NCBI GenBank assembly: GCA_030040525.1
Contig: JASHTN010000118.1
Location: 1 to 7,380 of the forward strand
Source of the DNA: Gammaproteobacteria bacterium
GTDB lineage: Bacteria > Pseudomonadota > Gammaproteobacteria > Steroidobacterales > Steroidobacteraceae
Reading direction: 5' to 3'
DNA: 7,380 nucleotides
Below, in pieces: positions 1 to 5,454 of this stretch. The notes under the pieces are model-generated. The model was not told where the DNA came from. It saw only the letters and a list, made by a program, of their open reading frames with translations, and did not search any database. Within the stretch, counting starts at the first letter, position 1. Each line of letters starts with the position of its first letter. Made by a program: the position numbers and the translations under genes.

Positions 1-514
1 CGAGGACCGCGGCCGGCCAGCGCAGCGTCGTGAGCGGCAGCGGCGCCAGCTGCCCGATGAGTTGCGCCACCTCGAGGACGGCGCGTGGCTCGCCGGCACG
101 CGCCAGCGCCAGCGCAGCGAGCGGCGTGGGCGCGAATGTCAGCACGGGTTGCAGCTTGAGGCGCCGGCATTCCGCGCTGAGTGCACGCCGCATGCCCTCC
201 ACCCCCGCGAACAGGTGCAGACTTCCCTGCACCTCGAGCAGCACCGCGTCGGGCAGCTCCAGACTGACCTGCGGCGTGTACCGCTGGGCGCACAGCGCGA
301 GCCGCTGCAGCTCCTCCAGCCCCCCGGCCTGGGGCAGATGCACGGCCATCCAGAGCCGTGGTGCCGCCTGCACACCGGCCGTGCCGCCCCGAGCGGGCAT
401 GGCGCGCGGTGCGGCCGGCGCGCGTGGCGAAGCTGCGGGCTGCAGGCTGCGAGGCGCCGGGACGGCGGCCCCGGCACCCGGCCGCCCGACAGAGGCGGAT
501 CGGATCACCGCCAT
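1..514 (-). CDS. imuB: ImuB, Y-family polymerase-like protein (partial, N-terminal 171 residues)
   Basis: ImuB is a catalytically inactive Y-family DNA polymerase relative. In other bacteria it bridges ImuA, the beta clamp and the DnaE2 polymerase during SOS-induced translesion synthesis. I read this frame directly from the minus strand. It starts at an ATG at 514-512, runs through a Pro/Ala-rich leader, then LWMAVHLPQAGGLEELQR, later VSLELPDAVLLEVQGSLHLF and LTFAPTPLAALALARAGEP, and stays open to the left edge. The aspartate expected in the first catalytic motif of active Y-family enzymes is absent (WMAVHLPQ), as is the acidic pair of the second (EVQGSLHLF), which is normal for ImuB. The start overlaps the imuA stop by 10 bases, implying translational coupling. 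An alternative ATG at 400 would remove the Pro/Ala leader of 38 residues. The C-terminal little-finger and clamp-binding regions lie outside the window. The family call is confident; the exact start is less so. Confidence 0.9.
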   Translation of the reverse strand, partial: MAVIRSASVGRPGAGAAVPAPRSLQPAASPRAPAAPRAMPARGGTAGVQAAPRLWMAVHLPQAGGLEELQRLALCAQRYTPQVSLELPDAVLLEVQGSLHLFAGVEGMRRALSAECRRLKLQPVLTFAPTPLAALALARAGEPRAVLEVAQLIGQLAPLPLTTLRWPAAVL

Positions 515-1152
515 GCTCGGTTCCGGCGCAGCGGCCAGCCATCCGGCCAGCCGAGCTCGATGACCCCGCCGGTCACGCCGCGGGCTTTCAGCACCGTAAC
601 GCGCACACCCGCAGGCAGCGCTTCCAGGCCCAGACGCAAGACCGCAGGCGACGCCTGTCGGGCCGCAGCCTGCGGGCGAAACAACACCCCGAGAGTGCGG
701 CCGCGCTCGGCGGCGAGTTGCAAACGGCGGATCTCGCGCGGCCTGGCTGGATGCAGCCAGGCGAGCGCTGCGTCGCAGGCACCCGAGCCGAGCGCCTGCT
801 CGAAAGCCCACAGCGGCCGCGCGCCGCGCACCACGGCCATACGATCGAGCGCGACCCCGCCGGCGGCGAGCGCCGGCGCAAAAGGCGTAAGCGGTGGGGC
901 CACCCACACGCACCAACGCGCCGTCGCCGCGCGTGTCAGCGCGGCGAGCGCCGGCAACAGCAAGGTAAGCTCACCGCTGCCGAAACGGGCGGCGAGAACC
1001 TCGATCAGACCGGTGCGCGGCCAGCCTCTGCCGGGCAGCTGCTCATCCAGCCCCGCAAATCCGCTCGGCAATGTCTGCCCCGGCGCGGCACTGCGGCCGC
1101 GCCAGATGGCCGGGTGCTCGAGCAACCGAGCGAGTGTCGCGCCGCGACCCAT
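505..1152 (-). CDS. imuA: ImuA, RecA-like SOS translesion-synthesis accessory protein
   Basis: ImuA is a RecA-like cell-division-inhibitor/SulA-type superfamily protein that acts with ImuB and DnaE2 in damage-induced mutagenesis. The 215-residue product has the family layout: an N-terminal LPSGFAGLDEQLPGRGWPR (28-46) followed by LIEVLAARFGSGELTLLLPA (49-68), where RecA would carry its Walker A loop. Here the loop is degenerate (FGSGEL, with no GK[ST]), which is common in ImuA and argues against normal ATP hydrolysis. A later RecA-fold strand region, PREIRRLQLAAERGRTLGVL (138-157), fits. The ATG at 1152 is the only sensible start, because an in-frame stop lies two codons upstream. It lies 16 bases after the lexA stop and overlaps imuB by 10 bases, so the three genes should form one LexA-controlled transcript. 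I see no separate promoter in front of it. Confidence 0.9.
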   Translation of the reverse strand: MGRGATLARLLEHPAIWRGRSAAPGQTLPSGFAGLDEQLPGRGWPRTGLIEVLAARFGSGELTLLLPALAALTRAATARWCVWVAPPLTPFAPALAAGGVALDRMAVVRGARPLWAFEQALGSGACDAALAWLHPARPREIRRLQLAAERGRTLGVLFRPQAAARQASPAVLRLGLEALPAGVRVTVLKARGVTGGVIELGWPDGWPLRRNRAWR

Positions 1153-1168
1153 GGCCGCTCATACAAGC

Positions 1169-1792
1169 TCACGTCAACCCGCTCGCGCGGCCGACCCGCA
1201 CCACGCCCACTACGATGCCTTCGATCAGCAGAGGCTCCTGCTTCAGATCCACCCGGATCGGCTCGAACTCCGGGTTCTCGGGCAGCAGCCACACGATCGT
1301 GCCTTCCTGACGATAGCGCTTCACGGTCACTTCATTCTCGAGGCGCGCCACCACGATCTGGCGACTGCGGACTTCGGCGGTGCGATGCACCGCAACCAGA
1401 TCGCCGTCGAGGATGCCGGCGTCCTTCATGCTCATGCCGGTCACCTTCAGCAGGTAATGCGGCCGCGGTTGAAACAGCCCCGGATCGATCTGCAACCGCG
1501 CTTCGAAATTCTCTTCGGCGAAGATCGGCTTGCCGGCGGCGACGCGGCCGATGAGCGGCAGTCCGAACTGCTCGCGGATGGTGTCCTTGAGCTGAATGCC
1601 CCGCGAGGTGCCGGGCACGAGCGCGATGACGCCTTTGCGGGCGAGCGCTCGCAGATGCTCCTCGGCGGCATTCGCCGAACGGAAGCCGAGCTCGCGGGCG
1701 ATCTCCGCCCGTGTGGGAGGCATGCCGGTCTCGGCGATGAATCGCTGGATGAGGCGCAGGATCTGAGTCTGGCGGGGGGTGAGGTCGGACAT
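1169..1792 (-). CDS. lexA: LexA, SOS-response transcriptional repressor
   Basis: LexA represses the SOS regulon and self-cleaves when RecA nucleoprotein filaments form. The 207-residue protein is full length (E. coli LexA is 202). The N-terminal winged helix-turn-helix contains RAEIARELGFRSANAAEEHL (28-47), very close to the E. coli recognition helix and consistent with the CTGT-N8-ACAG operators upstream. The cleavage bond is Ala86-Gly87 in RVAAGKP. The autoproteolytic pair is Ser121 (in VTGMSMKDAG) and Lys158 (in EVTVKRYR), spaced 37 residues apart as in E. coli (Ser119/Lys156). All key residues are present, so the repressor should be functional. It is first in the lexA-imuA-imuB operon; this arrangement resembles the lexA2-imuA-imuB-dnaE2 cassettes of other proteobacteria. 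I cannot tell whether the genome has another lexA. The ribosome binding site before the ATG is weak. Confidence 0.97.
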   Translation of the reverse strand: MSDLTPRQTQILRLIQRFIAETGMPPTRAEIARELGFRSANAAEEHLRALARKGVIALVPGTSRGIQLKDTIREQFGLPLIGRVAAGKPIFAEENFEARLQIDPGLFQPRPHYLLKVTGMSMKDAGILDGDLVAVHRTAEVRSRQIVVARLENEVTVKRYRQEGTIVWLLPENPEFEPIRVDLKQEPLLIEGIVVGVVRVGRASGLT

Positions 1793-1803
1793 GCTCGAAG
1801 CGC

Positions 1804-1819
1804 CTGTCTATGTATACAG
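1804..1819 (-). promoter_or_regulatory. LexA operator (SOS box), start-proximal
   Basis: The sequence CTGTCTATGTATACAG is an exact CTGT-N8-ACAG match to the E. coli-type LexA box, with an AT-rich centre. It lies 12 bases upstream of the lexA ATG and overlaps the start of the predicted transcript. The site is symmetric, so the strand given is that of the regulated gene. Confidence 0.88.
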
Positions 1820-1822
1820 TTA

Positions 1823-1838
1823 CTGTAATTATATCCAG
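1823..1838 (-). promoter_or_regulatory. Second LexA operator (SOS box), overlapping the -10
   Basis: CTGTAATTATATCCAG matches CTGT-N8-ACAG with one mismatch (CCAG). It is separated from the first box by 3 bases (19 bases centre to centre, so on almost the same helical face after two turns) and contains the -10 hexamer. Tandem boxes in front of lexA are known from E. coli and allow graded autoregulation. Confidence 0.75.
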
Positions 1839-1855
1839 ATCTCGAGCTCCGGCAA
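1828..1855 (-). promoter_or_regulatory. Sigma70-type promoter of lexA-imuA-imuB
   Basis: On the minus strand a -35-like TTGCCG (1855-1850, 4 of 6 consensus) is separated by 16 bases from a perfect -10 TATAAT (1833-1828). Transcription would begin near 1821, leaving a leader of about 29 bases before the lexA ATG. The -10 lies inside the upstream LexA box and the other box covers the start of the transcript, so LexA binding should block RNA polymerase. This is inferred from the sequence only. Confidence 0.75.
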
Positions 1856-2256
1856 GGGGTAGCACTCTCGAGGTCACTTAACTTAAAGATGCTGCACCGC
1901 CCGCCTCCGAGACCTGCCCGAAGCGACGGACGGCGGCGGTCGAGCCCGTCGCGATCACGGCGTGATCACGGCGTGCAACATTTGCGCACATGATCCCGCC
2001 GCGATTACAAATTCTTAAGGAAGGCCCGCGCTCGCGCGCCACGCGCGTTATACGCGCTGCACCAACGCGTCGTATGCGACCAACGCATGCGCTTGAAAAT
2101 CCCGCGCAAACACGCGCGCACCGCGGCCAACACGCGCCGATGGCAACATACGAGGGCGCGATTGCCACTGTCGCGAACAGAAGACAAGGTTGAGTTTCGC
2201 AGTTGCATTCCCGTGACAAATTTGGTGCAGTTGCCCGCGGCGAACGCCGCTGGAAC
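1856..2256. other. Intergenic stretch without a convincing gene; short repeats and palindromes
   Basis: This region separates the lexA promoter from the lipoprotein promoter. Open frames cross it on both strands, but none has a good ribosome binding site, a recognisable motif or a credible composition. Short structures seen are: a 7-base inverted repeat GCGACGG/CCGTCGC (1923-1929 and 1946-1952); an 11-base tandem duplication of GATCACGGCGT (1953-1974); a palindrome GCGCGT-TAT-ACGCGC (2043-2057); and two direct copies of ACCAACGC 18 bases apart (2061-2068, 2079-2086). The part from about 2030 to 2160 is unusually rich in CGCG steps and has AT-rich flanks (around 1870-1890 and 2005-2025). It may be a regulatory region, a small RNA or gene decay; I cannot choose between them. 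Confidence 0.4.
1953..1974. repeat. Perfect 11-base tandem duplication
   Basis: GATCACGGCGT occurs twice head to tail (1953-1963 and 1964-1974) and is followed by another G. Each unit contains a GATC site. It is too short to be a mobile-element trace; replication slippage or a paired binding site are both possible. Confidence 0.7.
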
Positions 2257-2285
2257 TTGCCTGCCGGCTTCGCTTCGGTTATCAG
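2257..2285 (+). promoter_or_regulatory. Candidate promoter of the lipoprotein gene
   Basis: TTGCCT (2257-2262) and TATCAG (2280-2285) are each 4 of 6 matches to the sigma70 hexamers, with an ideal 17-base spacer. Transcription would start near 2292, giving a leader of about 28 bases. Both hexamers are weak, so this is a best guess for a gene that, if like OprI or Lpp, would be expected to be highly expressed. Confidence 0.3.
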
Positions 2286-2319
2286 GACATCCCGAATCAA
2301 CAACCCAAAGGGGACGTGT

Positions 2320-2634
2320 ATGAAGTTCGCGAGCGTTGTGAAGGTTGCTGTCGTGGCAGCAGTAATAGGACTTGCTGGCTGCACGGATCTGAAGCCCATC
2401 CAGGCCCAGATCGATCAACTCAAGTCCGACCTGGCTAAGGTGCAGGGCGATACGTCGGCGGCGAAGAGCGAGGCCGACCAGGCGAACGCCGCGGCTCAGT
2501 CCGCCAGTCAGGCTGCCAGTGGCGCGCAGAGCACTGCCAACCAGGCGTTGGCTGCGGCTCACGCCAGTCAGTCGTGCTGCGACGCGACCAACGAGAAGAT
2601 CGACCGCATGTTCAAGCGGTCAGTCTCGAAGTAA
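2320..2634 (+). CDS. Alanine-zipper outer-membrane lipoprotein, OprI/Lpp-like (104 residues)
   Basis: A small secreted lipoprotein predicted to sit in the outer membrane and possibly to tether it to peptidoglycan. The signal peptide has Lys2 and Lys8, a hydrophobic stretch (VAVVAAVIG) and the lipobox LAGC with the lipidated Cys21. Residue +2 is Thr, not Asp, so Lol-dependent export to the outer membrane is expected. The 83 residues after Cys21 form one apparent coiled coil. Positions 24, 31, 38 ... 101 and 27, 34, 41 ... 104 hold an unbroken heptad: Leu/Ile/Val first, then Ala from 48 to 80, then Cys87, Thr90, Ile94 and Met97. It ends in Lys104, as Lpp and OprI end in the lysine that is linked to peptidoglycan. 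Cys86-Cys87 is unusual. The ATG at 2320 is preceded by AAAGGGGA at good spacing; an upstream in-frame start at 2203 would lose the signal peptide. It is a single-gene unit ending in a strong terminator. The family call rests on architecture, not on close identity. Confidence 0.88.
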   Translation: MKFASVVKVAVVAAVIGLAGCTDLKPIQAQIDQLKSDLAKVQGDTSAAKSEADQANAAAQSASQAASGAQSTANQALAAAHASQSCCDATNEKIDRMFKRSVSK

Positions 2635-2656
2635 GGTCGAGTCTCGATATGTCAAC

Positions 2657-2686
2657 AACGCCGCGCGACTGCGCGGCGTTTTTTTT
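2657..2686 (+). terminator. Intrinsic terminator of the lipoprotein gene
   Basis: A perfect 10-base-pair stem (AACGCCGCGC at 2657-2666 and GCGCGGCGTT at 2671-2680) closes a 4-base GACT loop and runs straight into eight T residues (2679-2686). It lies 22 bases after the lipoprotein stop codon. On the other strand it lacks a proper U tract, so it mainly stops rightward transcription. Confidence 0.95.
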
Positions 2687-2727
2687 CGGCCCGCTTGCGC
2701 CGACAAAGGCGCCGGTTGTGCGCCGGC

Positions 2728-2748
2728 AAAACTCACGCCTTCTGGCGT
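2728..2748 (-). terminator. Weak candidate terminator downstream of fabH
   Basis: Read on the minus strand, a 5-base-pair stem ACGCC-AGAA-GGCGT (2748-2735) is followed after GAG by four T residues (2731-2728). It begins 13 bases past the fabH stop. The stem and the T tract are both short, so leftward termination may be incomplete or factor-dependent. Confidence 0.4.
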
Positions 2749-2761
2749 TTCCGGCCAAAGC

Positions 2762-3718
2762 TCAATAGCGCACCAGCGCCGATCCCCAGGTGAAGCCGCC
2801 GCCGAAGGCCTCGAGCAGCAGCAGCTCGCCGCGCTTGATGCGGCCGTCGCGCACCGCGACGTCGAGCGCCAGCGGCACGGAGGCCGCGGAGGTGTTGCCG
2901 TGCTCCTGCACCGTGACGATCACCCGCCGCATGGGCAGGTCGAGCCGCCGGGCGGTCGCCTCGATGATGCGGATGTTGGCCTGGTGCGGCACCAGCCAGT
3001 CGAGCGCCGTGCGATCCACCCCGTTGGCGGCGAGCGTCTCCTCCACTGCCTGCCCGAGCTTGGTCACGGCGATCTTGAAGACCTCGCTCCCCGCCATGCT
3101 GATCGCCAGCTTGTCCGCAAAACCGCTCGAGACGCCGCTGCCGCAATACAACAGGTCCTTGTAGACCCCGTCCGAATGCAGATGGGTCGAGAGCACGCCG
3201 GGTGCGGCCGCCGGCTCGAGCAGCACCGCGCCCGCCCCGTCGGCGAACAGCACCGCGGTGCCGCGGTCGCTCCAGTCCGTGATGCGCGACAGTGTTTCCG
3301 ACCCCACCACCAGCGCGCGCTGCGCCTCGCCGCAGCGCACGTACTTGTCGGCGATCGACAGCGCGTACATGAAGCCGGCACAGGCGGTCTCGACGCTGAA
3401 AGCCGGCACGCCCCGGCAACCGAGCCGCCGCTGCAGCAGCGTGCCGCAGTTGGGAAACACCAGGTCCGGGGTCGTGGTGCCGAAGGCGATGAAGTCGACG
3501 TCCTCGGGTCTGACCCCGGCGGCGTCCAGCGCGCGGCGCGCCGCGTGTTCCGCGAGATCGACCGTGGTCTCGCCGTCGGCGGCGACGTGGCGGCGCTCGA
3601 TGCCGGTGCGGCTGCGGATCCACTCGTCCGACGTGTCGACCATTTTCTCCAGATCGAAGTTGCTGATCACCTTCTCCGGCAGATGCGAGCCGGTGCCTGC
3701 GATGCGCGAATAGATCAA
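2762..3718 (-). CDS. fabH: FabH, beta-ketoacyl-ACP synthase III
   Basis: FabH condenses acetyl-CoA (or another short acyl-CoA) with malonyl-ACP, the initiating step of type II fatty-acid synthesis in the cytoplasm. The 318-residue product has the full thiolase fold. The catalytic triad is Cys113 (in VETACAGF), His245 (in VPHQANIRI) and Asn275 (in EHGNTSAAS), matching Cys112/His244/Asn274 of the E. coli enzyme. The N-terminus GTGSHLPEKV ... MVDTSDEWI and the C-terminal AFGGGFTWGSALVRY are typical. The start is TTG (3718-3716), because the next Met is at residue 26 and the E. coli protein begins at the equivalent place. A GAGGGGG ribosome binding site (3732-3726) lies 7 bases upstream. The start overlaps the plsX stop in TTGA, so translation is probably coupled. 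It is the last gene of the operon; fabD and fabG do not follow. No truncation or missing residue is seen. Confidence 0.97.
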   Translation of the reverse strand: MIYSRIAGTGSHLPEKVISNFDLEKMVDTSDEWIRSRTGIERRHVAADGETTVDLAEHAARRALDAAGVRPEDVDFIAFGTTTPDLVFPNCGTLLQRRLGCRGVPAFSVETACAGFMYALSIADKYVRCGEAQRALVVGSETLSRITDWSDRGTAVLFADGAGAVLLEPAAAPGVLSTHLHSDGVYKDLLYCGSGVSSGFADKLAISMAGSEVFKIAVTKLGQAVEETLAANGVDRTALDWLVPHQANIRIIEATARRLDLPMRRVIVTVQEHGNTSAASVPLALDVAVRDGRIKRGELLLLEAFGGGFTWGSALVRY

Positions 3719-4725
3719 GTGGTCGCCCCCTCAGCGCGCAACGCCTGCGCGATGTGCCCGGTGAGTCCGCGGCGTGCGGCGAGCGCCGCCGTGCCGATCG
3801 CGCGCGCGAACGCCACACCTTCGGCGCGACCGTGGCTTTTTACCACGATCCCCGCGAGCCCCACCATGCAGGCGCCGTTGTAGCGGCGCGGATCGAGGCC
3901 GGCTGCCGTGCGGCGCAGGACCGGCCGCGCGAGCAGGCCCGCGAGCCGGTCGGGCCAGGAAGCCCGGAACTCCCGCCGCAGGCGGTCGGCGATCAGGCCC
4001 GCGACCCCCTCCATGGTCTTGAGCGCAACGTTGCCGGTGAACCCGTCGGTGACCACGACGTCGACGTCGCCCGAGAAGATGTCGTCGCCCTCGACGAAGC
4101 CCACGTAGTTCAGGCCGCTCGCCCCGAGCAGCGCATGCGCCGCCTGCACCACCTCGTGTCCCTTGATGTCCTCTTCGCCGATGTTCAGCAGCCCGATGCG
4201 CGGCGTCGCCACCCCGTGCACGTCGCGGGCGATGATTGCGCCCATGAAGGCGAACTGGCGCAGCTGCTCGGGTGTCGCCTTGGTGTTGGCGCCGAGGTCG
4301 AGCATGTGAGTGTGGCCGTGGGCGGCGGGAATCGTGGAGATGATGGCGGCACGCTCGACGCCCGGGAGCATGCCGAGCACGAAGTGCGCGATCGCGGTCA
4401 GTGCCCCGGTGTTGCCGGCGCTGACGCAGGCGCCCGCCTCGCCGGAGTGCACGCGGTCGACCGCGAGCCGCATCGAGGAATCCTTCTTGTGGCGGATCGC
4501 CTCGCGCGGCTTGTCGTGCATCGCGACCACCTGCGAGGCGGGAACGATCTGGATGCGCCCGCGCAGCCCCGCCGGCAGCCGCGCCAGCGCCGTCTCGAGC
4601 AGCCGCAGGTCGCCGACCAGCTGCGCGCGCAGCTCACGATCGTCGGCGAGCGCACGCAGCGCGCCGTCCACGTACTCGCGCGGCTCGTGGTCGCCGCTCA
4701 TCACGTCGATCGCGATCGGCAGCAC
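3715..4725 (-). CDS. plsX: PlsX, phosphate acyltransferase (acyl-ACP:phosphate)
   Basis: PlsX converts acyl-ACP and phosphate to acyl-phosphate, the acyl donor used by PlsY to begin phospholipid synthesis. It is a soluble enzyme that associates with the inner membrane. The 336-residue product shows the family signatures IAIDVMSGDHEP (4-15), CVSAGNTGALTA (100-111), DLGANTK (143-149), LLNIGEEDIKGHEV (179-192) and VVVTDGFTGNVALKTMEG (223-240). The second, DVMSGD, is DAMGGD in many homologues. The start is GTG (4725-4723), with CAGGGG 6 bases upstream. No in-frame ATG or GTG exists between it and rpmF, and the homologous N-terminus begins here. It lies 28 bases after rpmF and overlaps fabH by 4 bases. 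The pairing with fabH is the standard arrangement linking phospholipid and fatty-acid initiation. Confidence 0.97.
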   Translation of the reverse strand: MLPIAIDVMSGDHEPREYVDGALRALADDRELRAQLVGDLRLLETALARLPAGLRGRIQIVPASQVVAMHDKPREAIRHKKDSSMRLAVDRVHSGEAGACVSAGNTGALTAIAHFVLGMLPGVERAAIISTIPAAHGHTHMLDLGANTKATPEQLRQFAFMGAIIARDVHGVATPRIGLLNIGEEDIKGHEVVQAAHALLGASGLNYVGFVEGDDIFSGDVDVVVTDGFTGNVALKTMEGVAGLIADRLRREFRASWPDRLAGLLARPVLRRTAAGLDPRRYNGACMVGLAGIVVKSHGRAEGVAFARAIGTAALAARRGLTGHIAQALRAEGATT

Positions 4726-4753
4726 GTCGGCCCCTGGGTGGGAGGCCTGAGGG

Positions 4754-4948
4754 TTATTCCTTGTCTTCGGTGTCGGCCGGCTTCTCGATCACGCGCCGGC
4801 CGCGGTAAAAGCCGTCGGGCGTAATGCGGTGACGCAGGTGCGTCTCGCCCGACTGCGGATCAGTCGACAGCGCCGGCGCGGCGAGCCGGTCGTGCGAGCG
4901 GTGCATGCCGCGTCGCGAAGGCGTCTTGCGGCTCTTTTGAACAGCCAT
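4754..4948 (-). CDS. rpmF: 50S ribosomal protein L32
   Basis: L32 is a small basic protein of the large ribosomal subunit. The 64-residue product begins MAVQKSRKTPSRRGMHRSHD and contains GETHLRHRITPDGFYRGRRVI, which matches the E. coli protein closely. It lacks the paired CxxC motifs of zinc-binding L32 forms, so it is the cysteine-free type. It carries an acidic tail of about eight residues (PADTEDKE) beyond the end of E. coli L32 (57 residues). The ATG has AGGAG seven bases upstream. It sits 11 bases after yceD and 28 bases before plsX, in the conserved yceD-rpmF-plsX-fabH order. Confidence 0.97.
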   Translation of the reverse strand: MAVQKSRKTPSRRGMHRSHDRLAAPALSTDPQSGETHLRHRITPDGFYRGRRVIEKPADTEDKE

Positions 4949-4959
4949 GTGTCAGCTCC

Positions 4960-5454
4960 TCATCGTTTCAGCAGCTCACCGAGCCGCGCAAACGGCCGGT
5001 GCGTGTCGGGGGTACTGCGCTCGGGCGCGGCCGCGCTTCCCGGCGCGCAGGCCTCGTGCAGCGGCACGATCGGCAGGCCGAGCAGCAGCTCTTCGGTGAG
5101 GAGCCCGGCGATACTGGTGCGGCCCGCCGGCGCCAGCATCGGTTCGAGGTCCTCGGGCACGCGCGCGGCGTCGGCCTCGGTCGCGACCAGCGCGACGCGC
5201 GCCGCCGCCTCGAGCGGCAGTCGCAGCGGCTCGAGGCACCGCTGACACTGCAGAGTTGCCGTTCCGGCCAGCGTGAGCTCGGCGACCGCGATCTCCTGCT
5301 CCCGTGTGAAATGCGCTCTTCCGTGGACCTCGCCCGCGATGCCCGGCGCGCGCGAGTGCAGTCCCGTCAACTCGGCCAGCGGCACCGCGAACTCAACATC
5401 TTCCGCGCCGTCGGCCAGCCGGTCGACATCGAGCAGCCTCGACCAGGGGGACAA
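4960..5454 (-). CDS. yceD: YceD (DUF177), large-subunit rRNA accumulation protein
   Basis: YceD-family proteins are needed for normal 23S rRNA accumulation; the biochemical role is not settled. The 164-residue product has the family features: a mid-protein cysteine pair in LQCQRCLEPL (Cys70, Cys73), the conserved EELLLGLPIVPLHEAC (121-136) and a C-terminal RPFARLGELLK. The start is TTG (5454-5452), immediately after an in-frame TAA, with GGAGT 5 bases upstream. No ATG or GTG in this frame would keep the N-terminal strand, so TTG is the best choice. It is the first gene of the operon. A rare start codon here could keep its output low relative to rpmF, which starts with ATG and has a good ribosome binding site. 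Confidence 0.93.
   Translation of the reverse strand: MSPWSRLLDVDRLADGAEDVEFAVPLAELTGLHSRAPGIAGEVHGRAHFTREQEIAVAELTLAGTATLQCQRCLEPLRLPLEAAARVALVATEADAARVPEDLEPMLAPAGRTSIAGLLTEELLLGLPIVPLHEACAPGSAAAPERSTPDTHRPFARLGELLKR

Noticed and set aside
62..1828. A 588-codon open frame on the plus strand across lexA-imuA-imuB
   Set aside because: It is antisense to three recognised genes with clear motifs, is Arg/Ala/Pro/His-rich as expected of a shadow frame in GC-rich DNA, and shows no domain.
2168..2180. CTGTCGCGAACAG as a third LexA box upstream of the lipoprotein gene
   Set aside because: The half-sites are separated by 5 bases instead of 8 and the centre is GC-rich, so E. coli-type LexA should not bind.
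1990..2193. A 67-codon plus-strand frame, Arg-rich, superficially like a small basic DNA-binding protein
   Set aside because: The basic composition follows from CGCG-rich DNA; there is no Lys/Ala repeat structure, no ribosome binding site and no similarity I recognise.
2203..2319. N-terminal extension of the lipoprotein to an upstream start at 2203
   Set aside because: It would bury the signal peptide and lipobox; the ATG at 2320 has a proper ribosome binding site and gives a canonical lipoprotein.
1878..2399. A 173-codon minus-strand frame spanning the intergenic region and the lipoprotein start
   Set aside because: It overlaps the lipoprotein signal peptide antisense, has no recognisable motif and no ribosome binding site, and contains scattered Cys/Arg typical of non-coding translation.
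2519..4824. Long plus-strand open frames (454 and 356 codons) opposite fabH and plsX
   Set aside because: Both are antisense to intact, motif-verified enzymes; their composition (His/Arg/Ala/Gly) is that of shadow frames, and no start signals are seen.
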